Source of the DNA: JBGPEQ01 sp050180895
GTDB lineage: Bacteria > Pseudomonadota > Alphaproteobacteria > Dongiales > Dongiaceae
Assembly: GCA_050180895.1 (NCBI GenBank)
Contig: JBFXDS010000017.1
Coordinates: 1 to 64,000 of the forward strand
Length of the DNA: 64,000 nucleotides
Direction: 5' to 3'
Shown here: positions 48,903 to 58,142 of the stretch, piece after piece
How positions within the stretch are numbered: position 1 is the stretch's first letter
Layout of the letters: the number at the start of each line of letters is the position of its first letter
Made by a program: the position numbers and the translations under genes
Notes under the pieces: model-generated
Databases searched by the model: none
Told to the model about the DNA's origin: nothing
Seen by the model: the letters and a program-made list of their open reading frames with translations, nothing else

Positions 48903-50222
48903 TCAGTGCGCCGGCGCGATCGACTCGATCATGCGGGACAAAGGATCGGCCGCGGCGTCCGGCTCGCTGCCCATGCTCACCGCGACGGCGAGGCCAAGGG
49001 CGGAGGTGGCCAGGGTGTGATCGGCGCCGCCGCCGGCGCGCAGGTCCATCACCAGGGTCGGGCAGCAGAACAGCGCGCAGCGGACGATCCGCCGCCAGTC
49101 GGCCGGCAGCCAGCCGCGCGCCGCGAGCGCGGCCAGCAGCGGCCGCCAGACCAGTTCGGCCTTGCTCTCCAGGAACGCCGCCCGCAGCGGCGAGAGTCGC
49201 CAGTCAGTCTCCACCTCCAGGATATCCCCGGCGGCGACCGCCCGCACCTGGAAGCGGGCATCGGCGAGGGGCGCGTCGTAGAGCCAGAGCGGATGGGCGA
49301 AGATGTTGTGGAAGGTCGCCTTGGTCTCCGCCAGCAGCGCCGGGACATGGCTGCCGGCGAAGGCCGGATCGAAGAAGACGAGCCCCGGCGCTCCCCCGCT
49401 CCGCTCCGCCCAGACATTGGCGTTGTGCGCGTCGCCATGGGCGACGACCGCGCCGTGACCCGCCAGGCGATCCGGCCGCAGCCGCGTGCGGCTCTCCTCG
49501 AACAGCTCCCGCAGCGTGCGGCGATAGGCGACGCCGTTGAGGCGCCAGCGCCGGTCGGCGAGGTCACGCCAATCCAGGGTGGCGCCGGGGAAGCGGAACG
49601 TCCGGTCGAGATAGAAGCGGCGCGCGCGGCCGCCGAGCGCGTCGTCGCGCCCGGCATCGACGAGGCGCGCATGGAACAGGCGGTGGATGGATTCGGCGGC
49701 CACCGCGGCCGCCGTCGTCGCGTGCAGGGTCGCCAGGTAGCGCTCGCCGATCAGACGGTCGAGCGCCGTCTGGACCGCGACCAGCGGCGCCGGATCTGCG
49801 CCGGCCTCGCCTAGCTCGACGGCGCGGCAGAGGTCGGCCAGGCGCGGGTCGCCGCGGCGGCGATAGAGCAGGATCTGCCGCCCCACTTCGCCCGAGACAT
49901 GCAAGGGCATGTCGACGGGAAAGCCGGCCTCGCGCAACACCTCGGCGCGATAATACTCGCCGACCGTGTCCGTCTCGCCCTCCTCCTGGTGGAACTTGAA
50001 GAAGAAGTCGCGGCCGTCCTGCGTCGCGACGAAGCCGTTGAGCGAGTTGAGGCTGTAGCGGTCGCGGTTGATCTCGACCGCGGCCACCGGCAGGCCGAAG
50101 GCGGCGGCGATCAGCCGGGCGACGACGGCCTCCGCCGCGCGCCAGTCTCCGGCCCGCGCCAGGCGGCGCGCCTCGGCGGTGGGATTGTCGTCGCTGCGGC
50201 TCTCGGTCATTGTGGCGGACAT
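48903..50222 (-). CDS. Phosphotransferase-fold (APH-like) protein
   Basis: The 439-residue protein has the aminoglycoside phosphotransferase/protein-kinase fold. The catalytic loop reads VVAHGDAHNANVW (Asp and Asn), followed by GLVFFDPAFAG in place of the DFG segment. The glycine-rich part is degenerate, with FFFKFHQEEGE carrying the lysine. Substrate is unknown. ATG 50222 or the next ATG at 50210 may be used. Upstream lies a palindromic element separating it from a divergent SDR gene. Confidence 0.75.
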   Translation of the reverse strand: MSATMTESRSDDNPTAEARRLARAGDWRAAEAVVARLIAAAFGLPVAAVEINRDRYSLNSLNGFVATQDGRDFFFKFHQEEGETDTVGEYYRAEVLREAGFPVDMPLHVSGEVGRQILLYRRRGDPRLADLCRAVELGEAGADPAPLVAVQTALDRLIGERYLATLHATTAAAVAAESIHRLFHARLVDAGRDDALGGRARRFYLDRTFRFPGATLDWRDLADRRWRLNGVAYRRTLRELFEESRTRLRPDRLAGHGAVVAHGDAHNANVWAERSGGAPGLVFFDPAFAGSHVPALLAETKATFHNIFAHPLWLYDAPLADARFQVRAVAAGDILEVETDWRLSPLRAAFLESKAELVWRPLLAALAARGWLPADWRRIVRCALFCCPTLVMDLRAGGGADHTLATSALGLAVAVSMGSEPDAAADPLSRMIESIAPAH

Positions 50223-50290
50223 GGCTGATGGCAGCGGCTTCTATACAAGGCATACGCGCCGATCGAAACATCTCGATTGCACGACCATCC

Positions 50291-50374
50291 TGCGTCCTTC
50301 GACAAGCCCAGGACGAGGAAGAAATCTTGGTGGCACAAGGAATGCTCCTCATCCTGAGCCTGTCGAAGGACGCA
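50291..50374 (+). repeat. Palindromic element A, copy 7
   Basis: Arms at 50291-50319 and 50346-50374 pair with three mismatches, because the left arm is the CAAGCCC form and the right arm the CAGGCTC form. The loop signature is on the plus strand. It lies between divergent genes. Confidence 0.9.
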
Positions 50375-50411
50375 ACGCCGTCGACCCGAGTCTCCTGCTG
50401 ACGAAGGCCGG

Positions 50412-51185
50412 ATGACGACCGACAACCCCTCCTTCTCGCTCGCCGGACGCAAGGCGCTGGTGACCGGCGCCAGCCGCGGCATCGGCCAGGCCCTGGCGGT
50501 CGGGTTGGCGCGCGCCGGGGCGGACGTCGCAGTCGCCGCGCGCGGCAGCGAGTCGCTGGCGGCCACCCTGGAGGCTGTCCGCGCCGCCGGCCGCCGCGCG
50601 CACGGCCTCGCCCTCGACGTCCGCGACGCGGCGGCGATGGGGCGCGGCGTCGCGGCGGCCGGCGACGCCCTGGGCGGGCTCGACATCCTCGTCAACAATG
50701 CCGGCGTCGAGGAGGTGCGCGACTCGCTCGCCGTCGACGAGGCGTTGTGGGACCGCATCCTCGACACCAACCTGAAGGGCGCCTTCTTCTGCGCCCAGGC
50801 CGCCGCGCGGCTGATGGCGGACGGCAGCGGCGGCGCCATCCTCAACGTCTGCTCGCTCACCTCCGAGGTGGGCGTGCCCACGGCCGTGCCCTACGGCTCC
50901 TCGAAGAGCGGGCTGCTGGGCATGACGCGGGCGCTGGCGGCCGAATGGGCGGGCCGGGCGATCCGCGTCAACGCCATCGGCCCCGGCTATTTCCGCACCG
51001 ATCTCACGGAGGTCTTCTACCGAGATCCGGCCTGGCAGGATGCGATGCTGGCCAAGATCCCGCTGCGCCGCTTCGGCCGGCTGGAGGATCTCGTCGGCGC
51101 CGCCGTGTTCCTCTGCTCCGACGCCGCCGCCTACGTCACCGGCCAGTGCCTCTACATCGACGGCGGCTACATGGCCTCGATCTGA
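50412..51185 (+). CDS. SDR-family oxidoreductase
   Basis: The 257-residue protein is a classical short-chain dehydrogenase: TGASRGIG cofactor motif near residue 18, NNAG near 94, the catalytic tyrosine and lysine in YGSSK (near 155), and the end GQCLYIDGGYMAS. It is FabG/gluconate-5-dehydrogenase-like; the substrate cannot be inferred. ATG 50412 follows the palindromic element by 37 bases. Confidence 0.9.
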   Translation: MTTDNPSFSLAGRKALVTGASRGIGQALAVGLARAGADVAVAARGSESLAATLEAVRAAGRRAHGLALDVRDAAAMGRGVAAAGDALGGLDILVNNAGVEEVRDSLAVDEALWDRILDTNLKGAFFCAQAAARLMADGSGGAILNVCSLTSEVGVPTAVPYGSSKSGLLGMTRALAAEWAGRAIRVNAIGPGYFRTDLTEVFYRDPAWQDAMLAKIPLRRFGRLEDLVGAAVFLCSDAAAYVTGQCLYIDGGYMASI

Positions 51186-51230
51186 GTCGCTACCCGAATG
51201 TGACCCCAGCATATCGAGCAGGTTTACAGG

Positions 51231-51662
51231 ATGTCACCGCGCCACACCGTCGTTCCGGAAACACATCTGCTGCTGTTTAGAGACGAGCGCACGCTGCTCT
51301 CGCTGCGCCAGAACACCGGCTATGAGGACGGGAGCTACAGTGTGGTCGCCGGCCACATCGAACGTGGCGAGAGCGCGCGACAGGCCATGGTGCGCGAAGC
51401 CAGGGAGGAATCCGGGGTGCTCATACATCCTGCCGACCTCTTCCTGTGTCACGTGATGCACCGCAGGGCTGCCGATGAACGCGTCTCGTTCTTTTTCTCG
51501 GCCGGGACGTGGACCGGAGAGCCGATGAACATGGAGCCGCACAAGTGCGGTGATCTATCCTGGTTCAGGCTCGACCGGCTGCCGGACAATATGATCCCGT
51601 ATGTGAAGGCGGCGATCCGGATGGCACGCGAGCGCGAGATCTATTCCGAGTTCGGCTGGTGA
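51231..51662 (+). CDS. Nudix hydrolase
   Basis: The 143-residue protein has a full Nudix box: GHIERGE, seven residues, then REAREESG, matching Gx5Ex7REUxEExGU. It should hydrolyse a nucleoside diphosphate linked to another group; the segment VMHRRAADERVSFFF suggests a housecleaning type. Base composition is less GC-rich than in neighbouring genes, a hint of recent acquisition. ATG 51231 lies 45 bases after the SDR gene. Confidence 0.9.
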   Translation: MSPRHTVVPETHLLLFRDERTLLSLRQNTGYEDGSYSVVAGHIERGESARQAMVREAREESGVLIHPADLFLCHVMHRRAADERVSFFFSAGTWTGEPMNMEPHKCGDLSWFRLDRLPDNMIPYVKAAIRMAREREIYSEFGW

Positions 51663-51732
51663 CTCGCGGCCGCTCGCTGGCGGCGGGGCGAACTCCTGCC
51701 GGCTCTGCATATCCGAGGGGGACAAACTGACC

Positions 51733-52839
51733 ATGAAGATCATCGCCATCCGCGCCTATCAGGTCGACCTGCCGCTGAAGGAGGGACGCTACGCCTGGTC
51801 CAATGAGAACGCCGTCGAGCTGTTCGACTCCACGGTCGTCGCGGTCGAGACCGACGCCGGGATCACCGGCCATGGCGAGTGCTGCCCGCTGGGGCCGGCT
51901 TATCTGCCGGCCTATGCGGCGGGCGTGCGCGCCGGCCTGGCCGAGCTGGCGCCGCAGCTCATCGGCCTCGACCCCACCCATCTCGGCCTGCTCAACCGGC
52001 GCATGGACGAGGCGATGCGCGGCCATCCCTACGTCAAGTCGGCGGTCGACGTGGCCTGCTGGGACATCCTGGGACAGGCGGTGGGGCTGCCGGTCTATGT
52101 CCTGCTCGGCGGCGCGCAGCAGCCGGACGTGCGGCTCTATCGCGCGATCTCGCAGGACACGCCGGCGAGGATGGCGGCGCGGGTCAAGGCCTACCGCGCC
52201 GAGGGCTACCGCAAGTTCCAGCTCAAGGTCGGCGGTGACGCCGACGTCGACATCGCCCGCATCCGCGCCTGCCGCAAGGCGCTGAAGCCCGGCGACGTGC
52301 TGATCGCCGACAGCAACACCGGCTGGACCATGCACGAGGCGGCCCGGGTCGTCATGGCGGTGGACGACCTCGACGTCTACATCGAGCAGCCCTGCCGCAC
52401 CTACGAGGAGTGCCTGGCCGTGCGCGAGCGCACGCCGCTGCCCTTCATCCTCGACGAGACCATCGACGGCATCGGCATCCTGCTGCGCGCCATCGCCGAC
52501 CGCGCCATGGACGTCATCAATCTCAAGATCTCCAAGGTCGGCGGCCTCACCCGCGCCCGGGAGATGCGCGACCTCTGCGTCGCCGCCGGCGTGGCCATGA
52601 CCATCGAGGATACCTGGGGCGGCGACATCGTCACCTCGGCCATCGCCCATCTCGCGCAGTCGACGCCGGCGGAGTTCCTGTTCTCCGCCACCGACTTCAA
52701 CAGCTACGTCACCCGCAGCATCGCGACGGGCGCGCCGCAGCGTCGCGGCGGCCGCATGACCGCACCCGACCGCCCCGGCCTCGGCATCGCGCCGCGCTCC
52801 GCCGTCCTCGGCAACCCCGTGCTGACGGTCGGCCGATAG
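51733..52839 (+). CDS. Enolase-superfamily dehydratase (MR/MLE type)
   Basis: The 368-residue protein has the capping domain and (beta/alpha)7-beta barrel of the mandelate-racemase group. Candidate catalytic residues are Lys165 in FQLKVGG, metal ligands Asp193 (ADSNTGW), Glu218 (IEQPC) and Asp241/Glu242 (LDETIDG), and Lys265 in NLKISKVGG. The lysine on each side of the barrel and the start YQVDLPL...STVVAVETD fit the proline-derivative subgroup, for example cis-3-hydroxyproline dehydratase or proline-betaine epimerases. Two amine-dehydrogenase-like genes lie downstream. ATG 51733 follows AGGGGGA-like sequence. Confidence 0.82.
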   Translation: MKIIAIRAYQVDLPLKEGRYAWSNENAVELFDSTVVAVETDAGITGHGECCPLGPAYLPAYAAGVRAGLAELAPQLIGLDPTHLGLLNRRMDEAMRGHPYVKSAVDVACWDILGQAVGLPVYVLLGGAQQPDVRLYRAISQDTPARMAARVKAYRAEGYRKFQLKVGGDADVDIARIRACRKALKPGDVLIADSNTGWTMHEAARVVMAVDDLDVYIEQPCRTYEECLAVRERTPLPFILDETIDGIGILLRAIADRAMDVINLKISKVGGLTRAREMRDLCVAAGVAMTIEDTWGGDIVTSAIAHLAQSTPAEFLFSATDFNSYVTRSIATGAPQRRGGRMTAPDRPGLGIAPRSAVLGNPVLTVGR

Positions 52840-52900
52840 GACGAGCCGCCGGCGGCTGCGCCCAGGTAGAGCCACGTGACAGGAGACGCCGGAGCATCCC

Positions 52901-53578
52901 ATGCCTGCCGAGCCTCACTTCACCTCCCGCCTCTTCAAGTTCCTGCGCGACCTCGAACGCAACAACGAGCGGGCCTGGTTCCAGGACAACAAAGCCCGCT
53001 ACGTCGCGGACGTGCAGCAGCCGATGCTGCGCTTCATCGCCGATTTCGCCACGCCGCTGCGCAAGCTGGCCCCCGCCTTCGACGCCGACCCGCGTCCCTC
53101 CGGCGGCTCCATGTTCCGCATCTACCGCGACACCCGCTTCTCGAGGGACAAGTCGCCGTACAAGACTCATGTGGCCGCCCACTTCCGCCACAAGCAGACC
53201 AGCACCGACGTGCACGCGCCCGGCTTTTATTTCCACCTCGATCCCGGCGAGTGCTTCATCGGCGGCGGCCTCTGGCTGCCGGAGCCGCCGCTGCTCAAGA
53301 AGGTGCGCGACGCGATCGCCTATGATGCCGACGGCTGGCGCAAGGTCCGCCGCGCCGTCAAGACGATCGAGGGCGACGGCCTGACGCGGCCGCCGCAGGG
53401 CTACGATCCTGCCCATCCCTTCGTCGACGACCTCAAGCGCAAGAGTTTCTTCGCCTCGGTCGCCTTCGCTGACGCCGAGGTGACGAGCGCCGATTTCATC
53501 GACCGCTGTGCCGACGCCTGCCGCTCGGTCCGCCCGCTGATGAGGTTCCTCACCGAAGCCGTCGACCTCGATTGGTAG
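52901..53578 (+). CDS. DUF2461 protein
   Basis: The 225-residue protein is a full-length DUF2461 member (TIGR02453). Landmarks are LFKFLRDLERNNERAWFQDN, FRIYRDTRFSRDKSPYKTH, GFYFHLDPGECFIGGGLW and a C-terminal FADAEVTSADF region. Function is unknown. ATG 52901 has GGAG nine bases upstream. It lies 61 bases after the dehydratase gene on the same strand. Confidence 0.88.
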   Translation: MPAEPHFTSRLFKFLRDLERNNERAWFQDNKARYVADVQQPMLRFIADFATPLRKLAPAFDADPRPSGGSMFRIYRDTRFSRDKSPYKTHVAAHFRHKQTSTDVHAPGFYFHLDPGECFIGGGLWLPEPPLLKKVRDAIAYDADGWRKVRRAVKTIEGDGLTRPPQGYDPAHPFVDDLKRKSFFASVAFADAEVTSADFIDRCADACRSVRPLMRFLTEAVDLDW

Positions 53579-53651
53579 GAAATTGGTTGGATGGGCGCTT
53601 TGACCGCCTCCCGTGCGGGGTCCTAATCTCGCGGCGGGGCTGGAGGGGCGC

Positions 53652-55751
53652 ATGCCGCGCGATCCGCGTTACGACATCCTGTTCGAGTCGGTGAAGATCG
53701 GGCCGAAGACGGCGAAGAACCGATTCTACCAGGTGCCGCACTGCTCCGGCATGGGCTGGGCCTGGCCGCAGACCCTGGCCGCCATGCGCGGCATGAAGGC
53801 CGCCGGCGGCTGGGCCGTGGTCAACACCGAATACTGCTCGATCCATCCCTCTTCCGAGGATGCGCCCTACCCCTATTGCCGGCTGTGGAGCGACGACGAC
53901 GTGCGCGACCAGCGGCTGATGACCGAGGCCGTACATGAGCACGGCGCGCTCGCGGGCGTCGAGCTGTGGCATGGCGGCTATCACACGCACAATCGCTACA
54001 GCCGCGAGGGCTTGATCGCGCCCGGCCATCAGCCCGGCTACTCCTACGATCCCGTGCAGGCGCGGCCGATGGACAAGGACGACATCCGCAACCTCCGCCG
54101 GTGGCAGGCGGAGGCGGCGAAGCGGGCGGTGTGCGCCGGCTTCGACATCGTCTATGTCTATGCCGGTCACGGCTACCTGCCGGTGCAGTTCCTGTCGCGC
54201 CGCTTCAACCAGCGCGGCGACGAGTACGGCGGCAGCCTGGAGAACCGTGCCCGCCTGCTGAAGGAGATGATCCTCGACACGCGCGAGGCCATTGGTCCTG
54301 ACACCGCGCTCGCCGTGCGGCTGATGGTCGACGAGTTCCATGGACCCGACGGCATCACCAGCGAGCGCGAGGGTCGCGAGGTCCTCGCCCTGCTCGGCGA
54401 GCTGCCCGACTTGTGGGACGTGCAGCTCGGCCACTACGTCGTCGATTCGCGCTCCTCCCGCTTCGTCAAGGAAGGCGCGCAGGAGCCTTATGTCGCCTTC
54501 GTCAAGCAGGTCACGAGCAAGCCGGTCGTCGGCGTCGGCCGCTTCACCTCGCCCGACGCCATGGTGTCGCAGATCAGGCGGGGCATCCTCGATTTCATCG
54601 GCGCCGCGCGACCCTCCATCGCCGATCCGTTCCTGCCGGCGAAGATCGAGGAGGGCCGCCTCGACGACATTCGCGAATGCATCGGCTGCAACATCTGCGT
54701 CGCCTCCAACGGCAACGGCGTGCCCTTGCGCTGCACCCAGAACCCGACCATGGGCGAGGAATGGCGGCGCGGCTGGCATCCGGAGGTCATCGCGCCAAAG
54801 GACTCGGAGGACTCCGTGCTCATCGTCGGCGCCGGCCCCGCCGGCCTCGAATGCGCCCGGGCTCTCGGCCAGCGCGGCTATGCGGTGCATCTCGCCGAGG
54901 CGACGACGGAGCTCGGCGGCCGCGTCGTCCAGGAGGCAAAGCTGCCCGGCCTCGGCGAATGGATCCGCGTGCGCGACTACCGCATCGGCCAGATCCAGCG
55001 TCTCGCCAACGTCAACGTCTATCGCGACAGCCGTCTGACCGCGGCGGACGTGCGCGAGTTCGGCGCCGCCCACGTCGTCATCGCCACCGGCGCCGCCTGG
55101 CGCCGGGACGGCGTCGGCCGCACCCATCCGCGCGCGATTCCCGGCAGCGACCGCGCCGATGTCTTCACGCCGGAGGACGTGTTCGCCGGCGCGGCGATCG
55201 CCGGCCCCGTGGTCGTCTTCGACGACGACCACTACTACATGGGCGGCGTCATTGCCGAAGAGCTGCGCCGCCGCGGATTGGAGGTCACCCTCCTGACTCC
55301 CGCCGGGACGGTGTCCACCTGGACCGAGGCCAGCCTCGAGCAGCCCTACATCCAGGCGCAGCTGATCGAGGCCGGGATCGCGGTCGTCGTCGGCCACAGC
55401 GTCGCCGCCGTCGGCGACGGCGAGATCGAGATCACCTGCGCCTACACGGACCACCGGCGCCGCCTGCCCGCGCGATCGGCCGTCATGGTCACCTCGCGCC
55501 TGCCGAACACGGAGGTCTACGACGCGCTGGTCGCCGACCGGGCCGCGCTCGCGGCCGCCGGCATCCGCTCGGTCACGCGCATCGGCGACTGCCTCAATCC
55601 CGGCATCATCGCCGCCGCCGTCCACAGCGGCCACCGCTACGCCCGCGAACTGGACGCGCCGCCGGCCGGCGACCTGCCGTTCCGCGTCGAGCATATCCGG
55701 CACGAGGAGTCTGGCAGGCCGATCGTGCGTCCTTCGACAAGCTCAGGATGA
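53652..55751 (+). CDS. Trimethylamine dehydrogenase-like iron-sulfur flavoprotein 1
   Basis: The 699-residue protein matches the whole TMADH/dimethylamine dehydrogenase architecture. An old-yellow-enzyme barrel has Cys31 in YQVPHCSGMG, the position of the covalent 6-S-cysteinyl FMN. A 4Fe-4S cluster follows at Cys343, 346, 349 and 361, then an FAD-like domain (VLIVGAGPAGLECARALGQR). NTEYCSIHP and VYVYAGHGYLP correspond to active-site segments. The family N-demethylates tertiary and secondary amines, including N-methylproline and betaine derivatives. The last nine codons (VRPSTSSG and stop) lie inside a palindromic element, so the native end is lost. ATG 53652 has GGAGG. Confidence 0.9.
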   Translation: MPRDPRYDILFESVKIGPKTAKNRFYQVPHCSGMGWAWPQTLAAMRGMKAAGGWAVVNTEYCSIHPSSEDAPYPYCRLWSDDDVRDQRLMTEAVHEHGALAGVELWHGGYHTHNRYSREGLIAPGHQPGYSYDPVQARPMDKDDIRNLRRWQAEAAKRAVCAGFDIVYVYAGHGYLPVQFLSRRFNQRGDEYGGSLENRARLLKEMILDTREAIGPDTALAVRLMVDEFHGPDGITSEREGREVLALLGELPDLWDVQLGHYVVDSRSSRFVKEGAQEPYVAFVKQVTSKPVVGVGRFTSPDAMVSQIRRGILDFIGAARPSIADPFLPAKIEEGRLDDIRECIGCNICVASNGNGVPLRCTQNPTMGEEWRRGWHPEVIAPKDSEDSVLIVGAGPAGLECARALGQRGYAVHLAEATTELGGRVVQEAKLPGLGEWIRVRDYRIGQIQRLANVNVYRDSRLTAADVREFGAAHVVIATGAAWRRDGVGRTHPRAIPGSDRADVFTPEDVFAGAAIAGPVVVFDDDHYYMGGVIAEELRRRGLEVTLLTPAGTVSTWTEASLEQPYIQAQLIEAGIAVVVGHSVAAVGDGEIEITCAYTDHRRRLPARSAVMVTSRLPNTEVYDALVADRAALAAAGIRSVTRIGDCLNPGIIAAAVHSGHRYARELDAPPAGDLPFRVEHIRHEESGRPIVRPSTSSG

Positions 55752-55810
55752 GGGCCGATTTTCATGGCAGAAAGAAAACCCCTCATCCTGAGCTTGTCGA
55801 AGGACGCACG
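55724..55810 (+). repeat. Palindromic element A, copy 8 (supplies a stop codon)
   Basis: Perfect 31-bp arms at 55724-55754 and 55780-55810. The left arm forms the last codons and the TGA stop of the first TMADH-like gene. The loop signature is on the plus strand. Confidence 0.95.
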
Positions 55811-55851
55811 GCGTCGGTCCGAGTCTCCCAGCGATTGCCGGTGAGGCTGCG

Positions 55852-57915
55852 ATGCCGCGCGATCCCCGCTACGACATCCTCTTCGAGCCGGTGAAGATCG
55901 GCCCGAAGACCGCCAAGAACCGCTTCTACCAGGTGCCGCACTGCACCGGCATGGGCTCCGGCTACCCCCACACCCTGGCCGCGATGCGCGGCATGAAGGC
56001 GGCGGGCGGCTGGGCGGTGGTGAACACCGAATACTGCTCGATCCACCCGACCTCCGACGACACGCCCTTCGCCCATTGCCGGCTGTGGAACGACGACGAC
56101 GTGCGCGACCTGGCGCTGATGACGGAGGCGGTGCATGCGCATGGCGCGCTCGCCGGCTGTGAGCTGTGGCATGGCGGCCGCGTCACCATGAACCGCTACA
56201 GCCGGCAAGGCCTGCTGGCGCCGGGCGAGATCGCCTCCGCCTTCCTCGAGCCGGCGCAGGCGCGGCGCATGGACCGGCAGGACATCCGCGACCTGCTGCG
56301 CTGGCAGGGCGACGCGGCCCGGCGCGCAATAGCCGCCGGCTTCGACATCGTCTATGTCTATTGCGGCCACGCCTATCTGCCGATGCAGTTCCTCTCGCCG
56401 CTCACCAACGACCGCGGCGACGAATATGGCGGCAGCCTAGAGAACCGGGCGCGGCTGCTGCGCGAGATGATCGAGGTGACGCGCGAGGCCGTCGACGGCA
56501 AGGCGGCGCTGGCCGTGCGGCTCAATGTCGGCGAATTGGCGGGCTTCACCGATCTCGGCGCCGAGCGCGAGGTGCGCCAAGTCGTGGCCATGCTCGCGGA
56601 ACTGCCGGACCTCTGGGACGTGCAGTACGGCGACTACTATATCGACGCCCGCTCCTCCCGCTTCGCCCAGGAGGCGGCACAGGAGCCGTTCGTCACCTTC
56701 GTGAAGAAGGTCAGCAGCAAGCCGGTGGTCGGCGTCGGCCGCTTCACCTCGCCCGACACCATGGTGTCGCAGATCCGCCGCGGCATCCTCGACTTCATCG
56801 GCGCCGCCCGCCCCTCCATCGCCGATCCGTTCCTGCCGAAGAAGATCGAGGAGGGCCGCATCGACGACATCCGCGAATGCATCGGCTGCAACATCTGCAT
56901 CGCCTCCGACTACTTCGGCGTGCCCTTGCGCTGCACGCAGAACCCGACCATGGGCGAGGAGTGGCGGCGCGGCTGGCACCCGGAGATCATCGCGCCGAAA
57001 TCCTCCGGCGACAGCGTGCTGGTGGTCGGCGCCGGGCCGGCCGGGCTCGAATGCGCGCGGGCATTAGGCCAGCGCGGCTACGAGGTGCACCTGGCTGAGG
57101 CGACGGCGGAGCTCGGCGGCCGCGTCACGCGCGAAGCGCGCCTGCCGGGCCTGAGCGAATGGGCGCGCGTGCGCGACTGGCGCACCGGCCAGCTCGCCAA
57201 AATGGCCAACGTCTCCGCCTACCGCGGGAGCCGCATGACGGCCGCCGACATCCGCGAGTCCGGCTTCGCCCATGTCGTGCTCGCCACCGGCGCGTCCTGG
57301 CGCCGCGACGGCGCCGGCCGCAGCAGCTTCGCCGCGATCCCCGGCGCCGACGGGCCGCAGGTCTTCACGCCCGACGACCTGTTGGCGGGCCGCGAAATTC
57401 CCGGCCCGGTGCTCGTCCTCGACGACGATCCCTATTACATGGGTGGGGTCGCCGCCGAAGAGCTGCGCCGGCGGGGGCAGTCCGTGATCCTGGTCACGCC
57501 CAACGGGCTGGTCTCCGAATGGACCGTGGGCAGCCAGGAGCAGCCCTACATCCAGGCGCGGCTCATCGAGGCCGGGGTCGAGATCATCGTCTCGCACCGG
57601 CTCGCGGCCATCGGCGATGGCGAGATGGAACTGGCCTGCGCCTTCACCGGCCGCCCGCGGACCATTGCCGCGCGCTCCGTCCTTCTCGTCACCATCCGCC
57701 GGCCGGACGACGGGCTCTACCGCGAGCTGATGGCGGATCCCCAGGGCCTCGCCGCCGCCGGCATCAAATCGGTCGCGCGCATCGGCGACTGCCTCGTGCC
57801 CGGCACCATCGCCGCCGCCGTGCATGACGGCCACCGCCACGCGCGCGAGTTCGACGCGCCGTCGCCCGCCGCGGTCCCGTTCCGCCGCGAGCGAATCGAG
57901 CTGACGTCGCTCTAG
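55852..57915 (+). CDS. Trimethylamine dehydrogenase-like iron-sulfur flavoprotein 2
   Basis: The 687-residue paralogue of the preceding protein is similar along its full length. It keeps Cys31 (YQVPHCTGMG), the cluster cysteines 343, 346, 349 and 361, and the FAD motif VLVVGAGPAGLECARALG. Differences cluster in the substrate side: GGRVTMNRYSRQG and YCGHAYLPMQF in place of GGYHTHNRYSREG and YAGHGYLPVQF. Different amines may therefore be used. It ends normally with RIELTSL, unlike copy 1. GTGAGG lies about ten bases before ATG 55852. Confidence 0.92.
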   Translation: MPRDPRYDILFEPVKIGPKTAKNRFYQVPHCTGMGSGYPHTLAAMRGMKAAGGWAVVNTEYCSIHPTSDDTPFAHCRLWNDDDVRDLALMTEAVHAHGALAGCELWHGGRVTMNRYSRQGLLAPGEIASAFLEPAQARRMDRQDIRDLLRWQGDAARRAIAAGFDIVYVYCGHAYLPMQFLSPLTNDRGDEYGGSLENRARLLREMIEVTREAVDGKAALAVRLNVGELAGFTDLGAEREVRQVVAMLAELPDLWDVQYGDYYIDARSSRFAQEAAQEPFVTFVKKVSSKPVVGVGRFTSPDTMVSQIRRGILDFIGAARPSIADPFLPKKIEEGRIDDIRECIGCNICIASDYFGVPLRCTQNPTMGEEWRRGWHPEIIAPKSSGDSVLVVGAGPAGLECARALGQRGYEVHLAEATAELGGRVTREARLPGLSEWARVRDWRTGQLAKMANVSAYRGSRMTAADIRESGFAHVVLATGASWRRDGAGRSSFAAIPGADGPQVFTPDDLLAGREIPGPVLVLDDDPYYMGGVAAEELRRRGQSVILVTPNGLVSEWTVGSQEQPYIQARLIEAGVEIIVSHRLAAIGDGEMELACAFTGRPRTIAARSVLLVTIRRPDDGLYRELMADPQGLAAAGIKSVARIGDCLVPGTIAAAVHDGHRHAREFDAPSPAAVPFRRERIELTSL

Positions 57916-57957
57916 AGCAACCTCCCGAAAACAGCTTGCATCGCCTGCACGAGGATG

Positions 57958-58042
57958 GTGCGTCCTTCGACAGGCTCAGGATGAGGGAGAGTCTTTGTGG
58001 CACAAAGAAAAACCCTCATCCTGAGCCTGTCGAAGGACGTAC
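57958..58042 (+). repeat. Palindromic element A, copy 9
   Basis: Arms of 30 bp at 57958-57987 and 58013-58042 with one G-T mismatch; CAGGCTC variant, loop signature on the plus strand. It lies between the convergent TMADH-like and gshA genes. Confidence 0.94.
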
Positions 58043-58142
58043 GACGCCGATCCCGCTCTCCTGGGCGACGTACGGTCTCGGTGAATCGCCGCGCCGGCCT
58101 GGCAAGCGGCGAGACGCCGGAAGCCGCTCCCGCCCGCTGCCC

